Source of the DNA: Coprinellus micaceus
Taxonomy: Eukaryota > Basidiomycota > Agaricomycetes > Agaricales > Psathyrellaceae
Length of the DNA: 64,000 bases
Reading direction: 5' to 3'
Assembly (NCBI GenBank): GCA_951394405.1
Contig: OX596338.1
Span: forward strand, 3,720,001-3,784,000
Positions 12,396 through 22,581 of this stretch are shown one piece after another. The notes beneath the pieces were generated by a model. It had not been told where the DNA came from and ran no database searches. It was given only the letters and a program-made list of their open reading frames with translations. Every line of letters begins with the position of its first letter. Position 1 is the stretch's first letter. A program made the translations under genes and the position numbers.

Positions 12396-12610
12396 CCCTG
12401 TCACGACGAACACGGGCGCTTATCAGTTGCGTTGGGGCCTTAAAGCCCTTCTCCCGAGCCCGAACGTCGCTGGACACCAACGCACTCCACGGGATGCTGT
12501 AAATGCCGAGTTTTCGTGTTACACTCTCGTACACCCTCTCCAAGCTTTGGGGCCACCGTGGGGCCCGAGGCCGAAACGTTCCCCAAAATATCTGAATGGC
12601 ACGGTCGTAT

Positions 12611-13700
12611 CTAAACCCTGACAAATTTAAGCCTACCCTGAGGCGTGGTGGCGTCCTCAGGGTAACCTGAGTCCAAGTTCTCTACCAAGAACGCTACCTC
12701 ATGTATCCCAATTTCTCCTCCCTTTGAGCCGACGAACGTTTCTTCCGCTCGGTCCGATGGAGCATCCAGAATGAGTCGAGGTCGACCCACACTAACCGGT
12801 GAAAGCGCAGTGTCCAGGATCCACGCAGCCCTGGTTTGAGTAATGTTTGTACTGGGACCTACCCCAATCACCGATGTCAAACGTTTCTTCGTAGCCTCGA
12901 AGAGCGCCGAGGAGACGAGGAGCCGGACATACGCCAACCCCAGCGCGGTCGACGGGTGCTCCGTATTCGTAGGCGGCTCAGTCTGAACCTGGACGAAGAT
13001 AGCCACGATTAGTCTCACCTCCGATTTCAGCGAAGGAAACTCAACCCCACCCTCAAACCCCTTGGTGTTACATCTCCACAAAAGAAGGGCAACACCCCAA
13101 CCTCGCCTTCGCCCTCGCGTTCCTTGGGCGCAGAAATAACCCACTTCAACACCTCCCCATCGGGCCTCACTCTCCCTCCGCTCACTTCAGAAAGATACAC
13201 AACATCACTCCCAACCTCTCCCGTCCTTGAATTAATGGCGTCGGAAATCCGATGGCCCGGTTCCAGTGAACCATTCCCGAGGAAGGCGTAGTCGATCCAC
13301 CCAAGCGGTTCGTTGGCCCAGCGGTGGGCCTCACGCTTCAATCGCTCAGGGGATCCAGGTGGGTAGTGGGACACGGGGTGGGTGAAGGAGATGAGCTCTA
13401 TGTAGGTTCCCTCCTTCAGAACCTATATGATGCCCGTATCAGAATGGGGTCAACCTTTGCCAAGGACACGATTAAACTGTAGGCGGGACCTACAACAAGG
13501 GCGTTGGCTGTAAGCCCATCTGCATGGGTACCACCTGGGAGAACGCTGCATAACTTCATCAGCGACAGGCCCTCCCGCGAAGGCGAAGGGCATTAGACCT
13601 ACTTGAATCCGAGCTCCTTAAACTTGTGGGAGACCTCCTCAACCGTGCCTGGCGGTGTGAGGTGCACGATGTGGTCTATCGTCTTCGTGTTGATCGACAT
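12611..13700 (-). CDS. Glyoxalase-like domain protein
   Basis: Exons on the minus strand are 13603-13700, 13494-13545, 13051-13422 and 12611-12988 (299 aa). The N-terminus TIDHIVHLTPPGTVEE, then PGGTHADGLTANALV and EGTYIELISFTHP, fit the glyoxalase-like (vicinal oxygen chelate) fold, with His of DHIVH, His of GTHADG and Glu of YIELI as candidate metal ligands. FFCGDVTPR in the middle is also seen in fungal members. Substrate and partner are unknown. The third intron uses the less common donor GTGGGG but gives an in-frame join. Confidence 0.78.
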
Positions 13701-14506
13701 GATAGGTTGCGTTCGCAGTTGAAACTAGCAAAAGGTAGCAGAAGACCGCGGCAAGCTGAGCGAAGGTCTTCCCAGCTTCCAAGATCGCTTCGACTCGAGC
13801 CACGCATTTATACTCGGACAATTGGACGCGTTATCGCCATAATGAAGTCACACGTCGCAATCGGACGCGTGAAGCCGTGACGAAGGGCTTTGTCAGGGAA
13901 TAGAGCCAGCGAACTGCCCCTTCGCCGTCGACGTAGGAGGTAGAAAGGAAGGAGTGTGACGGTGACGGTGACAACCCCTATCGTTGTGTATTTGCCCCTG
14001 TTGATCGCCGCGTGAATTGCTGGGCGCCTATCTTCGAATCAACATATTGAATATAACAAGGGGAATATTGTCCCTTTCATCGACGCTCCGTTTTGTGTCT
14101 TGTGCCACTGCCACTCGCATGTTGTTCTCGGCGCTTAACGCACTGATCCCAACATCGACTGCTCCTGTGTGTTTCTGACTGGTGTGAGTGTGACAGGATG
14201 TGGTCAGGCGTTTCACGAGATCTCACTATACCTTCAACTTCTCCCGTAGGAGAGAGCGCCCACGGTTATGCAATCGACTTGGAGACACCGATGGCAAGCA
14301 AGGTGGCAGGCTCGAGGTCTGAAGTGAGCCAGAACATATTCAGGATTTGCCTATAGAAGAACCCTAATTGCATTCGGACTCTGGAAAGCTACTATAAATG
14401 CACATGAGCATTCCCTGAATCATGGAAACAGTGATCATCTCCTAACTCTCGTCTTGGCTCCAAGGTGAGAGATTCAAGCGTGCAGAGTGAATCCAGTTGC
14501 CGCATA
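13701..14506. other. Intergenic, no gene supported
   Basis: About 800 bp with only short frames and no motif. It contains the upstream region of the glyoxalase-like gene and the 3' side of the next gene. Confidence 0.5.
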
Positions 14507-15965
14507 CTACTCCAATTCAGAATCGCCAAGAGTTACCAGATGCTGCTTGTACCAAGTTTGAAGCGCATCATCAGCGAGATCATCCAAGGGAGCGGGCTCT
14601 ACTGAAGGGCCTGTATAGTCAGAGGATCTAGGAAGGCAACGGACACTAAGGGGTTGTTGAAGTCAGGACATTCGCAGAGGCAACGAACAACTTGCCTCTG
14701 TGTAAGAATTTTCAACGCTGATGTTGCCGTTCCCTCGAGCGCCTCGATACTTCCGGTAGAAACACCCTTGCTGAACATCTCCTGAGCTTCTTTGGCGAGG
14801 GCGAGACCATGTTCCCATGCTGTGAGGGCAGGGCGAGCAGGTTTCTTCTGTAACCAATGACATTAGGATCGTAGTAAAACCTGAGAGGAAATTCTGCTTA
14901 TAGCTACCCGGAGTGAAACAGTTGCCTCAAGAGATTTGATATACCCATACATTAAGATGCTGAAAATCTTGTTCGCCACTTCAAAAGAGTGTGAGCATGT
15001 TTCCGTGAAACGTGAAGGCGAGACTGACCATGGATCATATCGGAGCAAAAGAGTTCGCGGGTTATGTTGGCGATGAGTTTGTCATCTTTAAAGAACGCGT
15101 TCTGAACGGGATCGTAGGAGTAGGGGTAGAATGATATAAGGTCTGTTAGGAGACCATACACTCGCAGACCAGTATAGTTGTTCCTCTTGTTCACTTCGGC
15201 AGCCGCTACGGACGAGGTCAGAAGTGGATCCAATTCAAGTCAAACAAGAGCGTACACAAGAGTTCAAGGAAGAGCTGGGCTAAATCGTCTTTGCGCTCTA
15301 CATTCAGCTTCAGTTCAATCACAAAGAACATTGCATTTCCGACGACGATGACCTGGGAACGTCTGTTAGTGAGTGACCTCGCGGTCGACAGAGATCGGAC
15401 TGTACCTCGTGCTCCACTGCGCCGCCAGACGAGTACTTCGACCCAACCATGGCGGCTTCTGGCAAATCAATGACCCTGCCCTCAAAAAGGCCGATTACAG
15501 GAACAAGCCACTACAATGCCGTCAATGATATATCGCTGAGGGAATGAGGACATGGCTCACTGGTTCCAATAATTTGACCCGAGCAGCTTCTCGATCTTGT
15601 TCAGTCCTTTCTTGATAGACATCCATCATCCGCCACCCTTCCTTGAACATCGCCTTGTGCATCGACGGCGGGAGCAAGCACGTTGGTGGCGCGAAACGTT
15701 CCAGTCTCAAGTCTTTCACGTTAGGCGGGAAGCCCAACTGCGGTGCCACTTCGGCCCACTTGGCAGAGGAGAAAGAAAGAAGAGATTGGAGAGAGAGTCT
15801 ACTTTTCTTGACCTGGTTTTCGGTGACCCCAAGCTGCTGGCAAAGATGAGCGATCGCCACGGCCCGCTGGTCTACATCCAAGTCCTTCAACGCATTCGTG
15901 TAAGACTCCCATCCATCCGGCAAATTCTCGAGGGTTTCTTCGAGCGATTCTCTTGTGCGTTTCAT
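14507..15965 (-). CDS. Hypothetical protein with possible PD-(D/E)XK-like core
   Basis: I do not recognise the family firmly. Exons on the minus strand are 15561-15965, 15406-15510, 15256-15352, 15029-15205, 14908-14978, 14696-14847 and 14507-14645 (381 aa). The last intron is GC-AG with the usual strong donor AG|GCAAGT. A stretch at 15759-15812 (54 nt, in frame, pyrimidine-rich, GT...AG) may be another intron, giving 363 aa. The middle reads EHEVIVVGNAMFFVIELKLN, where ELK after a hydrophobic strand resembles the ExK element of PD-(D/E)XK nuclease folds. Start choice: MKRTRESLEE is the first ATG in a frame otherwise open upstream. Confidence 0.65.
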
Positions 15966-16597
15966 GGCAGTTGGAAGTGAACGTGAGATCGTCGCGCTGA
16001 TGTCGTTCAAGAATTGGACCAAAAGCCGGTAATAAGACTAAGACTAAGACTAAGTCAATGCTAGACGCGCCCCTGCAGACTCCAGAGCGCGTCATCTATC
16101 ATAGGTCATCCGTGCGCACGTGCACAACGACTCTAGACGAGTCACCGTGCCCCCCGCCAAGAACGACGAGAACGTCGCAATCGCACCGTCTCGACTTTCC
16201 AGCCCTGTTGAGGGACCTCAAACCTTCAGAGCTCAAATGGGTCTTGGTTTTTATGCTTTTTTCACCGTGAGACACCCAGTACTATGGACGGAAAATCACT
16301 CAAATCACCCAAATTCGAGCTCCCCTGCTCGAGTGCTCCTCCAGCTCCTGTTGCAAGGGCGGCCACTACTACCGAAGAAGAGACGGGTTTATCGGTGCAG
16401 AAGAAGCTGGAAAGATATTCCAGCTTCTTGCTCAATGGCGCTGGGATCGGCACATCAGCGCAGACTGAAATTGGACCCTGTGTTGTGGCCTCACGGTGTC
16501 GCATCATCAACAGGTGCAAGGCTTACCATACAACCATGCAGTTGCCACCCGAATTTTAAACATGTTACAATAATATGTAAATAAGTAGCCAGAAGTC
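15966..16597. other. Intergenic, one weak open frame
   Basis: A frame of 91 codons (16284-16559, plus strand) and an overlapping one on the other strand are open but show no family motif. I do not call a gene here. Confidence 0.45.
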
Positions 16598-17512
16598 TCA
16601 TGAAGACGCCAAAACACCCTTCGCAATAAAAATGTCGTTATCCTTCTCGTCCCTCGGAACTTCCGCGAAACTAACGAACTTCATGCCCGCCGCCGCAAAC
16701 ATCGCCTTCATATCCTCCTCGTTGAACCCAAAGCGCGTCACATACGCGCGGTGCTCGTCTGTAATTTCCTCCTCAGGACCCCCTTTCGCAAGGTTGTCGA
16801 CGATGATCAGAGCCCCGTCAGGCTTCAAGAAGGAACCGAGCTTGCGAGTGATCTCTTCAGGCTGTTGGAAGTGGTGGTAGGCGGAGGCGCACTGGGTCAA
16901 AAATTTAGGCAGACGTTCGAATATGGAGACTGCCTGTAGGACTCACGTAGACAAGGTCAAACTGCTTTCCAGATAGCGCGTCCTTATCAGTTAAAATGTT
17001 CGCCTCAACGGCGGCACAGTTCTCGTTAGCGCCCATCTCCTTGAAGCGCTGGTTGCACCTCTCCACGGCTGCGGTGCTGATATCAACTCCAACAATCTCC
17101 TTGATGTGAGGGAGGATCTCCATGCATACGACACCTGGAAATAGAGGTCACTGTAGATTAGGATAATATAATGACCCAGTAATAGGAATACTGCCTACCG
17201 GGCCCACACGCAAATTCGAGAACAGAACTCGACTCCTTGTCGAGGTTCACGGCTTCGCGCATTGCTAGGACCACCCTATACTCCAGAATACTTGTGTCAA
17301 CGAGTGTGCCGGATCCAACGAAGGTAAACGTACCGCTTTGCCCTATCCTTGACACGGGGCATGGCTTCGTATTCGTCGACGGTGTTGTCGTAATGGTGCT
17401 TGTTAGCTGCTGCAAGGTCGGCGGTATGGTCATGGCTGGTGTGGCCATCGCGATGGTGATGCTGGTGGTGGTGGTGGGCTGCATGAGGCGTGGTGGAAGT
17501 GGTATCGCTCAT
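16598..17512 (-). CDS. SAM-dependent methyltransferase 1, His-rich N-terminus
   Basis: This is a class I methyltransferase; the substrate is unknown. Exons on the minus strand are 17334-17512, 17199-17275, 16947-17134 and 16891-16598 (245 aa). Motif I is VLEFACGPG, followed by IVGVDIS (acidic ribose-binding region), FDLVYCASAYHHF and a late DGALIIVDNL strand. Residues 10-30 are His-rich (HHHHQHHH), perhaps binding metal. It is the first of three tandem copies with the same exon plan: exon 2 is 77 nt in all three and intron phases are equal. A TATA box lies at 17593-17600. Confidence 0.88.
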
Positions 17513-17592
17513 TGTACAACGGCGACGACGTGTTCAAGAGGTGGGAGTTACAAGGAGTGGGAATTGTTCAACCTCCAATAGAAGGACCTCAT

Positions 17593-17600
17593 CTTTATAT
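17593..17600 (-). promoter_or_regulatory. TATA box of methyltransferase 1
   Basis: ATATAAAG on the minus strand, about 80 nt upstream of the ATG at 17512. Confidence 0.5.
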
Positions 17601-17994
17601 GCCCAACACCATAGGGGATATTAAGATGCATACCCCATCAGAGATAGTGTCCCCAATTTGAATTGGACTTTGGACACCCGCTGCTGCGGAAATCGAAGGC
17701 TTTATGCAAGATTAAAGCGACTGAGTCAGCCTTTACGTGCAGGTGGCCTTTGAGGAAGAACAGAGGTCATGATTGGAGATCGTTGCGGGTTTCATGGCCG
17801 CCAAGGGAAGTCCATCTATGACTGCAGACCGTATGACTCGGGGATTGGCCCGTTTTGGTCTTAGAAATCGTTGATCATGGAATGTTGGCACGCCTCGCTG
17901 CGCGCTTGACGAGTTCCACCGCAATGAAAAATAGTCGTCGTATTGAACCGATCAAGCAGCCGCAGTAAAGTACATTCCAAAGAGACCTTGCAAC

Positions 17995-18917
17995 CTAGGC
18001 AGACTTGACGGCCTTAGAAATGAAGATGTCGTTGTCTCCCTCGTCAGGTGGGACCTGGGCATAGCTCACGAGCTCCAATCCCGCTTTAGCGAACAACTCC
18101 TTCATGTCCTCCTCAGTGAAACCGTAGCGGGTGACATACGCCTTGTGCTTCTCGTCGACGGTCTGACCCTCGATCATGATATTGTCGACGACGACCAATG
18201 ACCCACCTGGCTTGACGAAGTCTGCGAGCAGCTTGGTGATCTCCTCGGGAGAGTCGAGGTGGTGATACACAGAAGCGCACTGATTTCAGGACACGGTCAA
18301 CCAATATACGGGCTGGTGTTTGATGGGAAGTCGCTTACATAGACCAAATCGAACTTGCGACCAGGGAAGACAGTGTCTTTCTCGGTCACGATGTTGGCTG
18401 TGACGGCATAACAATCGTCGTTCGCACCCAGCTCTCTGAAGCGCTTGTTGCAACGCTCGACAACGGCGGGGCTTATATCAATCCCGACGATCTCCTTGAC
18501 GTATGGAATGAATTCCTTGATAACAAGACCTGCATGATCGGCGTATCAGCAAGCGTTGCACAATGAGGGTTTGCCGTGGAACTCACCCGTCCCGCAGGCA
18601 AATTCGAGAACTGAGCTCGATTCCTTGTTCAAAGGGACAGCTTCGCGTATGGCCAGAGCAGTCCTGGCGTAGGTGTCAGTATTGAGTGTCCTCTTCGTTA
18701 GTATCCGACGTGATACGAACCTTATTCCTCGTTCCTTGGCATGAGGATAATTATCAAAGTCGTCAACTGTCGCGTTGTAGAACTCCTTGTTAGCCTCGGC
18801 GAAGTTTCCTCCGTGGCCATGGGCGTGCGCATGGTGGTGGTGATGAGCGTGGTGAACGTGGACATGACCGCCCGAAGGGGCGCTCGCATTAGCAGGAGTG
18901 GGGGTGTTGTCGCTCAT
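17995..18917 (-). CDS. SAM-dependent methyltransferase 2, His-rich N-terminus
   Basis: Exons on the minus strand are 18721-18917, 18587-18663, 18339-18529 and 17995-18279 (249 aa). It resembles copy 1 throughout: VLEFACGTG, IVGIDIS, FDLVYCASVYHH, GGSLVVVDNI and the C-terminal DNDIFISKAVKSA. Residues 17-36 carry a His/Ala/Gly stretch (HVHVHHAHHHHHAHAHGHGG), different in layout from that of copy 1, so the His-richness is kept rather than the exact sequence. A TATAAAA box lies at 18988-18994. It probably arose by tandem duplication. The substrate is unknown. Confidence 0.88.
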
Positions 18918-18987
18918 TGTTGTGTGGACTTGTTGGATAGTAGAGAGGGTACTTTATTTGATACATTTCGTCCTCCCCTGGCCTGCT

Positions 18988-18994
18988 TTTATAC
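18988..18994 (-). promoter_or_regulatory. TATA box of methyltransferase 2
   Basis: TATAAAA on the minus strand, about 70 nt upstream of the ATG at 18917. Confidence 0.5.
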
Positions 18995-19329
18995 TTCGCA
19001 GGCTCAAGCAGGGAACAGAATCCACCACGGGCGCTTAGTAAAACCCTCACGTGCCCCGAGTACCGCCCCAGTCCAATACAAGCGAGTCTTCTTATACCTC
19101 CGTCCTTACAGCGGTCTCGGTCGCACCCATTGAGTTTCGAGTTCAAATTGATGCTGCGGATGCTGCGGAATTAATTCGAATGTGTGTAGGCTGAATAAGC
19201 ACAAACTGGGGAGGTTGAAAAGGGTTGGGGGAGGGTTAGAGGATAGTGCATGGAAGACGCTGTCGAAGGGCCGATGATGAGGGGTGTCACGGGTCCAAGG
19301 AGTCAGAAATGCTCAACAGGGTCGCAAGG

Positions 19330-20230
19330 TCATGATAAAGATCCGGAACTGTGAATCCGGCGAGCAGTGCTGGTCAGGGGTGGGGTTGTGTTCCCGTGCG
19401 CGAGAAACAAGTGCAAGGCGTGTCCTTTCTTCTTCACCTTCACAGCCGGGCGGAATTCGATTCCTTCTAGGCCAGCCTGCTGGAAGGCGTATACTACGGT
19501 CTCCTCCCTGAATCCCCCTCGATGGGCAACGATGGTGCCATCGTGATCTGGGAAAAGTTCGTACAAGTCAAGGACGTCTTCCCCGGGCTGGATGAGGTCT
19601 ACAACGATCAGAGTTCCGCCAGGCTTTAGGTATGAAACCAATGCTTTTGTTACGTCTTGAATGGATTGAAAGTGGTGATAAGCTGATGCACACTGATTCA
19701 CGGTCAGCCTCCGATCCACGTTGGCTGTGTGCAGTAACTTACCGTGACGAGGTCGAATCTCTGCCCGTCGAACGGATCTTGAGACCCTGGCGTCTCTAGG
19801 ATATCAAGGCACACTGCTCGAAGCTCATTGGGTAGAAGACCCTGGTTACGAGCGTTCTGGTTATAGAGGTCAACCATGCCTTGACTTATATCTACCCCGA
19901 CAACCGACTTCGCGTGAGGCGCTAGATGCTGGGAAAGGAGCCCTGAGGGGAGGTTGGTTTGGTGACATCCGTTTTTTCATCCCAATCAAGGATCTGTACT
20001 AACCTGAACCACACGCGAAGTCCATGACTTCCGTCGCCTCATCATCGAAGTTATAGCGCTTCAGGATTACATTCCCAGTTCTCAAATTTCAACGATGCTC
20101 AGGGGAGGATCTCTCAGAATCATTTGCTGCATGCTCACCGCTTTGCGAGCTCGAGAGCTGAGCGAGGTGGGTTTGTTTGGGATGCCGCTTTTTCGTTGAA
20201 ATAGTCCCGGTTCGCGTTCCTGTACGACAT
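19330..20230 (-). CDS. SAM-dependent methyltransferase 3, no His-rich segment
   Basis: Exons on the minus strand are 20139-20230, 20004-20080, 19743-19942 and 19330-19692 (243 aa). It has the same intron positions and the same 77-nt exon 2 as copies 1 and 2, but is more diverged. Motifs are VMDFACGSG, VVGVDISQGM, RFDLVTCASAYHHF and GGTLIVVDLI. The N-terminus is short (MSYRNANRDYFNEKAA) and lacks the His-rich segment. The C-terminus is longer and extends past the family end with a Thr/Ser-rich tail. Confidence 0.85.
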
Positions 20231-20527
20231 AGGCCTTTGTGACGTTGACAAGCCCTTGAATTAGTCTACCCCTTCCAGATATGTGAGCTAGCAGACGTAT
20301 GCCCCAGCAATGCAATGTCTGGGTACCCGACGGCGCCCAGTGTCGTCGAGGTTGAACGTTGAGGTCGAACCAGGAAATTGATGGGATCAAGCTATCAAAG
20401 CTCAGTCAGATGCTCTTATCCTTAGCGAGTAGCTGGTATCGAGATCAGCGAGGGAACATCCGTGCGTGCGCCATTGACCAACATTAATATATTGAGGTAT
20501 GTCAAAGAGGAAAAACGATAACATGAG

Positions 20528-22198
20528 CTAGAGCCTACGAGAGTCTAATATCTGGTCGTTCACATGGAAGCGTCTCAGCGTTTTACTAACCTCTGGAAGA
20601 GCTCTATTGCAGAACTTCTGAATTCTTGGGATTTCAACGCTCAAATTATCCGCCCCTGTGCGTATCCCTGCTTCTCGCAAAGCGGGGAACTGCCCAAACC
20701 ATCCCTCCGCCGCTTCCCTGGCCATCTCCTTATTGGGCTCGTGCTCGAACTCCAGGCGCTCCTCCACCACCAGTACTAATCCAGATACGCACTGGAAGAA
20801 TTCCAGAAGCTGGTCGTCATCTGATATCTTTGTCCTTCGCATCCAAGGTATGATATCGTTTGACGCTCGTATCTCCAGGATCACCTCGAAATGCAGGACC
20901 TTTCTCTGTCGGGAGAGCGCGAGGAGAGGGGAGGTTTCCTTGATTCTCGGGAGGCCCTCGCCCAATACAACGGCCAAGGTCCGCAACGCTGGAAATGTGT
21001 GCGCACCGAAATCCATGGTCGGGAGTATCCAGCTTAATTGGACTCTGAGCTCTTCCAAGCACGGGGACAAGGGCCATTGTTGGGGAGTGCCAGACCCGTG
21101 CCCCGAAAGGGTGGTGTACCATGGAAAATCCACACTGTCCACCGAAAGATGCTTCAGCTTGCAGAATTCACCAATAAAGCCACCGATCTGGTCGTGGGTG
21201 ACGGTACCGATATGTAAAAGCTCGAGGCGCTCCAACGAGGGGATCGCTTGTGGGATGAGGATGGAGAGAATAGACCAAGTCGAACCCACGAAATCGACAT
21301 CACGAATGGTGAGGGTTGAGATAGGGAACGACTTGAGAGCCGAGTACGTCCATTGGAGGAGGGGAGGGCAAAGCATCGATTTAGACCCAATTGTGAGATG
21401 GGTAAGTTTGGAGGCCTTTGCTTTCGCCGATTCTGAAAGACGGGCGAGAATCTTCTCAGAGTGGTGTTTGGGGCTTGTAGTCGATTTTGTTTCGTCGCGT
21501 CGATAGTCCCATGTTGGGCCCCAGAGTACGGTATCACCACACTGGGATCGTTCCGAGTCGGCCGGTGGTGTGTCGGAAAACAGCCTTGCCAGACCCTTGA
21601 TCGCGGAGTCAAGCGCGGAAAGCGGCTGCGCAAACGCAGAGGACTTGCGTGGAAAGAGGAGCATCCCATGGTAGGTATCGCACATCTGCCGCAACCCATT
21701 GACCTCGAGGGTTATACACCCTCGTTCTACGACGCTGCTCAGTAGGTTTCCCATTGCATCCGACCAATTCGCCATATCATCGTCGGAAGGATCGGTATAC
21801 AGCTTGTCCTGGGGATTGAAGCTGAGAACGACATTGCCCAAGAACGTGAACCTGTCAAGCAGTTCTTGGAGCCTGGCTAGCTGAGCCAGCATGGCTGAAA
21901 GGTCTCCATCGCGTCCTTCGAAATGACATTCCAATCGTTGGGTCTTGGTCACCCAAACTGCCAGCGAGAGTGCGGAGAGTACGTCGAAATCGGCGCTGTT
22001 CTGTGGGATCAGGAAGGTGCATGCTTCTTCTGGTTTGTTGATTGCATTCCTTTCAAGGTAAATGGAGAGACAGATGTTTGCGAGGATAGCAGGTGTTGAC
22101 CGCGCGAGCTCCGCTAAGGCGCGCAGAGGGAGGTGGGAGTCTCGAATAATAACGTCAAGGATCTCCGTAGGAAGAGAGGAAAGGGTGGCTGCAGACAT
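20528..22198 (-). CDS. F-box protein, intronless
   Basis: It is probably an SCF ubiquitin-ligase adaptor. A single exon gives 556 aa. The F-box is at the N-terminus (LSSLPTEILDVIIRDSHLP, residues about 6-40), followed by a leucine-rich region of irregular repeats, as in many basidiomycete F-box proteins. Another in-frame ATG at 22234 would add 12 residues. I prefer 22198 because a CTTATAAG box at 22246-22253 would put the transcription start downstream of 22234. Lack of introns is unusual beside its neighbours. The target is unknown. Confidence 0.82.
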   Translation of the reverse strand: MSAATLSSLPTEILDVIIRDSHLPLRALAELARSTPAILANICLSIYLERNAINKPEEACTFLIPQNSADFDVLSALSLAVWVTKTQRLECHFEGRDGDLSAMLAQLARLQELLDRFTFLGNVVLSFNPQDKLYTDPSDDDMANWSDAMGNLLSSVVERGCITLEVNGLRQMCDTYHGMLLFPRKSSAFAQPLSALDSAIKGLARLFSDTPPADSERSQCGDTVLWGPTWDYRRDETKSTTSPKHHSEKILARLSESAKAKASKLTHLTIGSKSMLCPPLLQWTYSALKSFPISTLTIRDVDFVGSTWSILSILIPQAIPSLERLELLHIGTVTHDQIGGFIGEFCKLKHLSVDSVDFPWYTTLSGHGSGTPQQWPLSPCLEELRVQLSWILPTMDFGAHTFPALRTLAVVLGEGLPRIKETSPLLALSRQRKVLHFEVILEIRASNDIIPWMRRTKISDDDQLLEFFQCVSGLVLVVEERLEFEHEPNKEMAREAAEGWFGQFPALREAGIRTGADNLSVEIPRIQKFCNRALPEVSKTLRRFHVNDQILDSRRL

Positions 22199-22581
22199 GG
22201 GAGTGTTTTTTCGAACAACAACGGCTTCGGTCAAGAGCGGCCCTACTTATAAGGTCAACCCAGCGTTCAGGGCAGGCAGGGGATGACGTGCACAGCTTTG
22301 CGGTGAATCGCGTAACCAAAGCGTAACCTGTCAAGTAACCTCCACACTCCGCCGGAACTACCCTTCTTGGTTGATGGGGCTACATAATAACGTGCCTGGT
22401 GCGACCACGTAGGGCATCGTGCTGGGTGGGCGCCTCGATGGGCGCTAAATTCCCATCACCTGCCTTCGGCTCGTCGCTTTGAGGCCCTAGATGCCACGTT
22501 TAGTTTTTCTGCTAGATAAATCATCTATAATGCCCTGTCCGCCGGTTGAGGCCGGCGTACAACCATCTATAATCCCAATAC
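22199..22581. other. F-box promoter region and HOS2 3' side
   Basis: No gene was seen. It carries GGGCGCCT and GGGCGCTA variants near 22425-22450 (see motif finding). Confidence 0.45.
22246..22253 (-). promoter_or_regulatory. TATA box of the F-box gene
   Basis: CTTATAAG, about 50 nt upstream of the preferred ATG at 22198. Confidence 0.4.

Noticed and set aside
16284..16559. 91-codon frame upstream of methyltransferase 1
   Set aside because: It is open on both strands with no family features, as expected by chance in GC-rich DNA.
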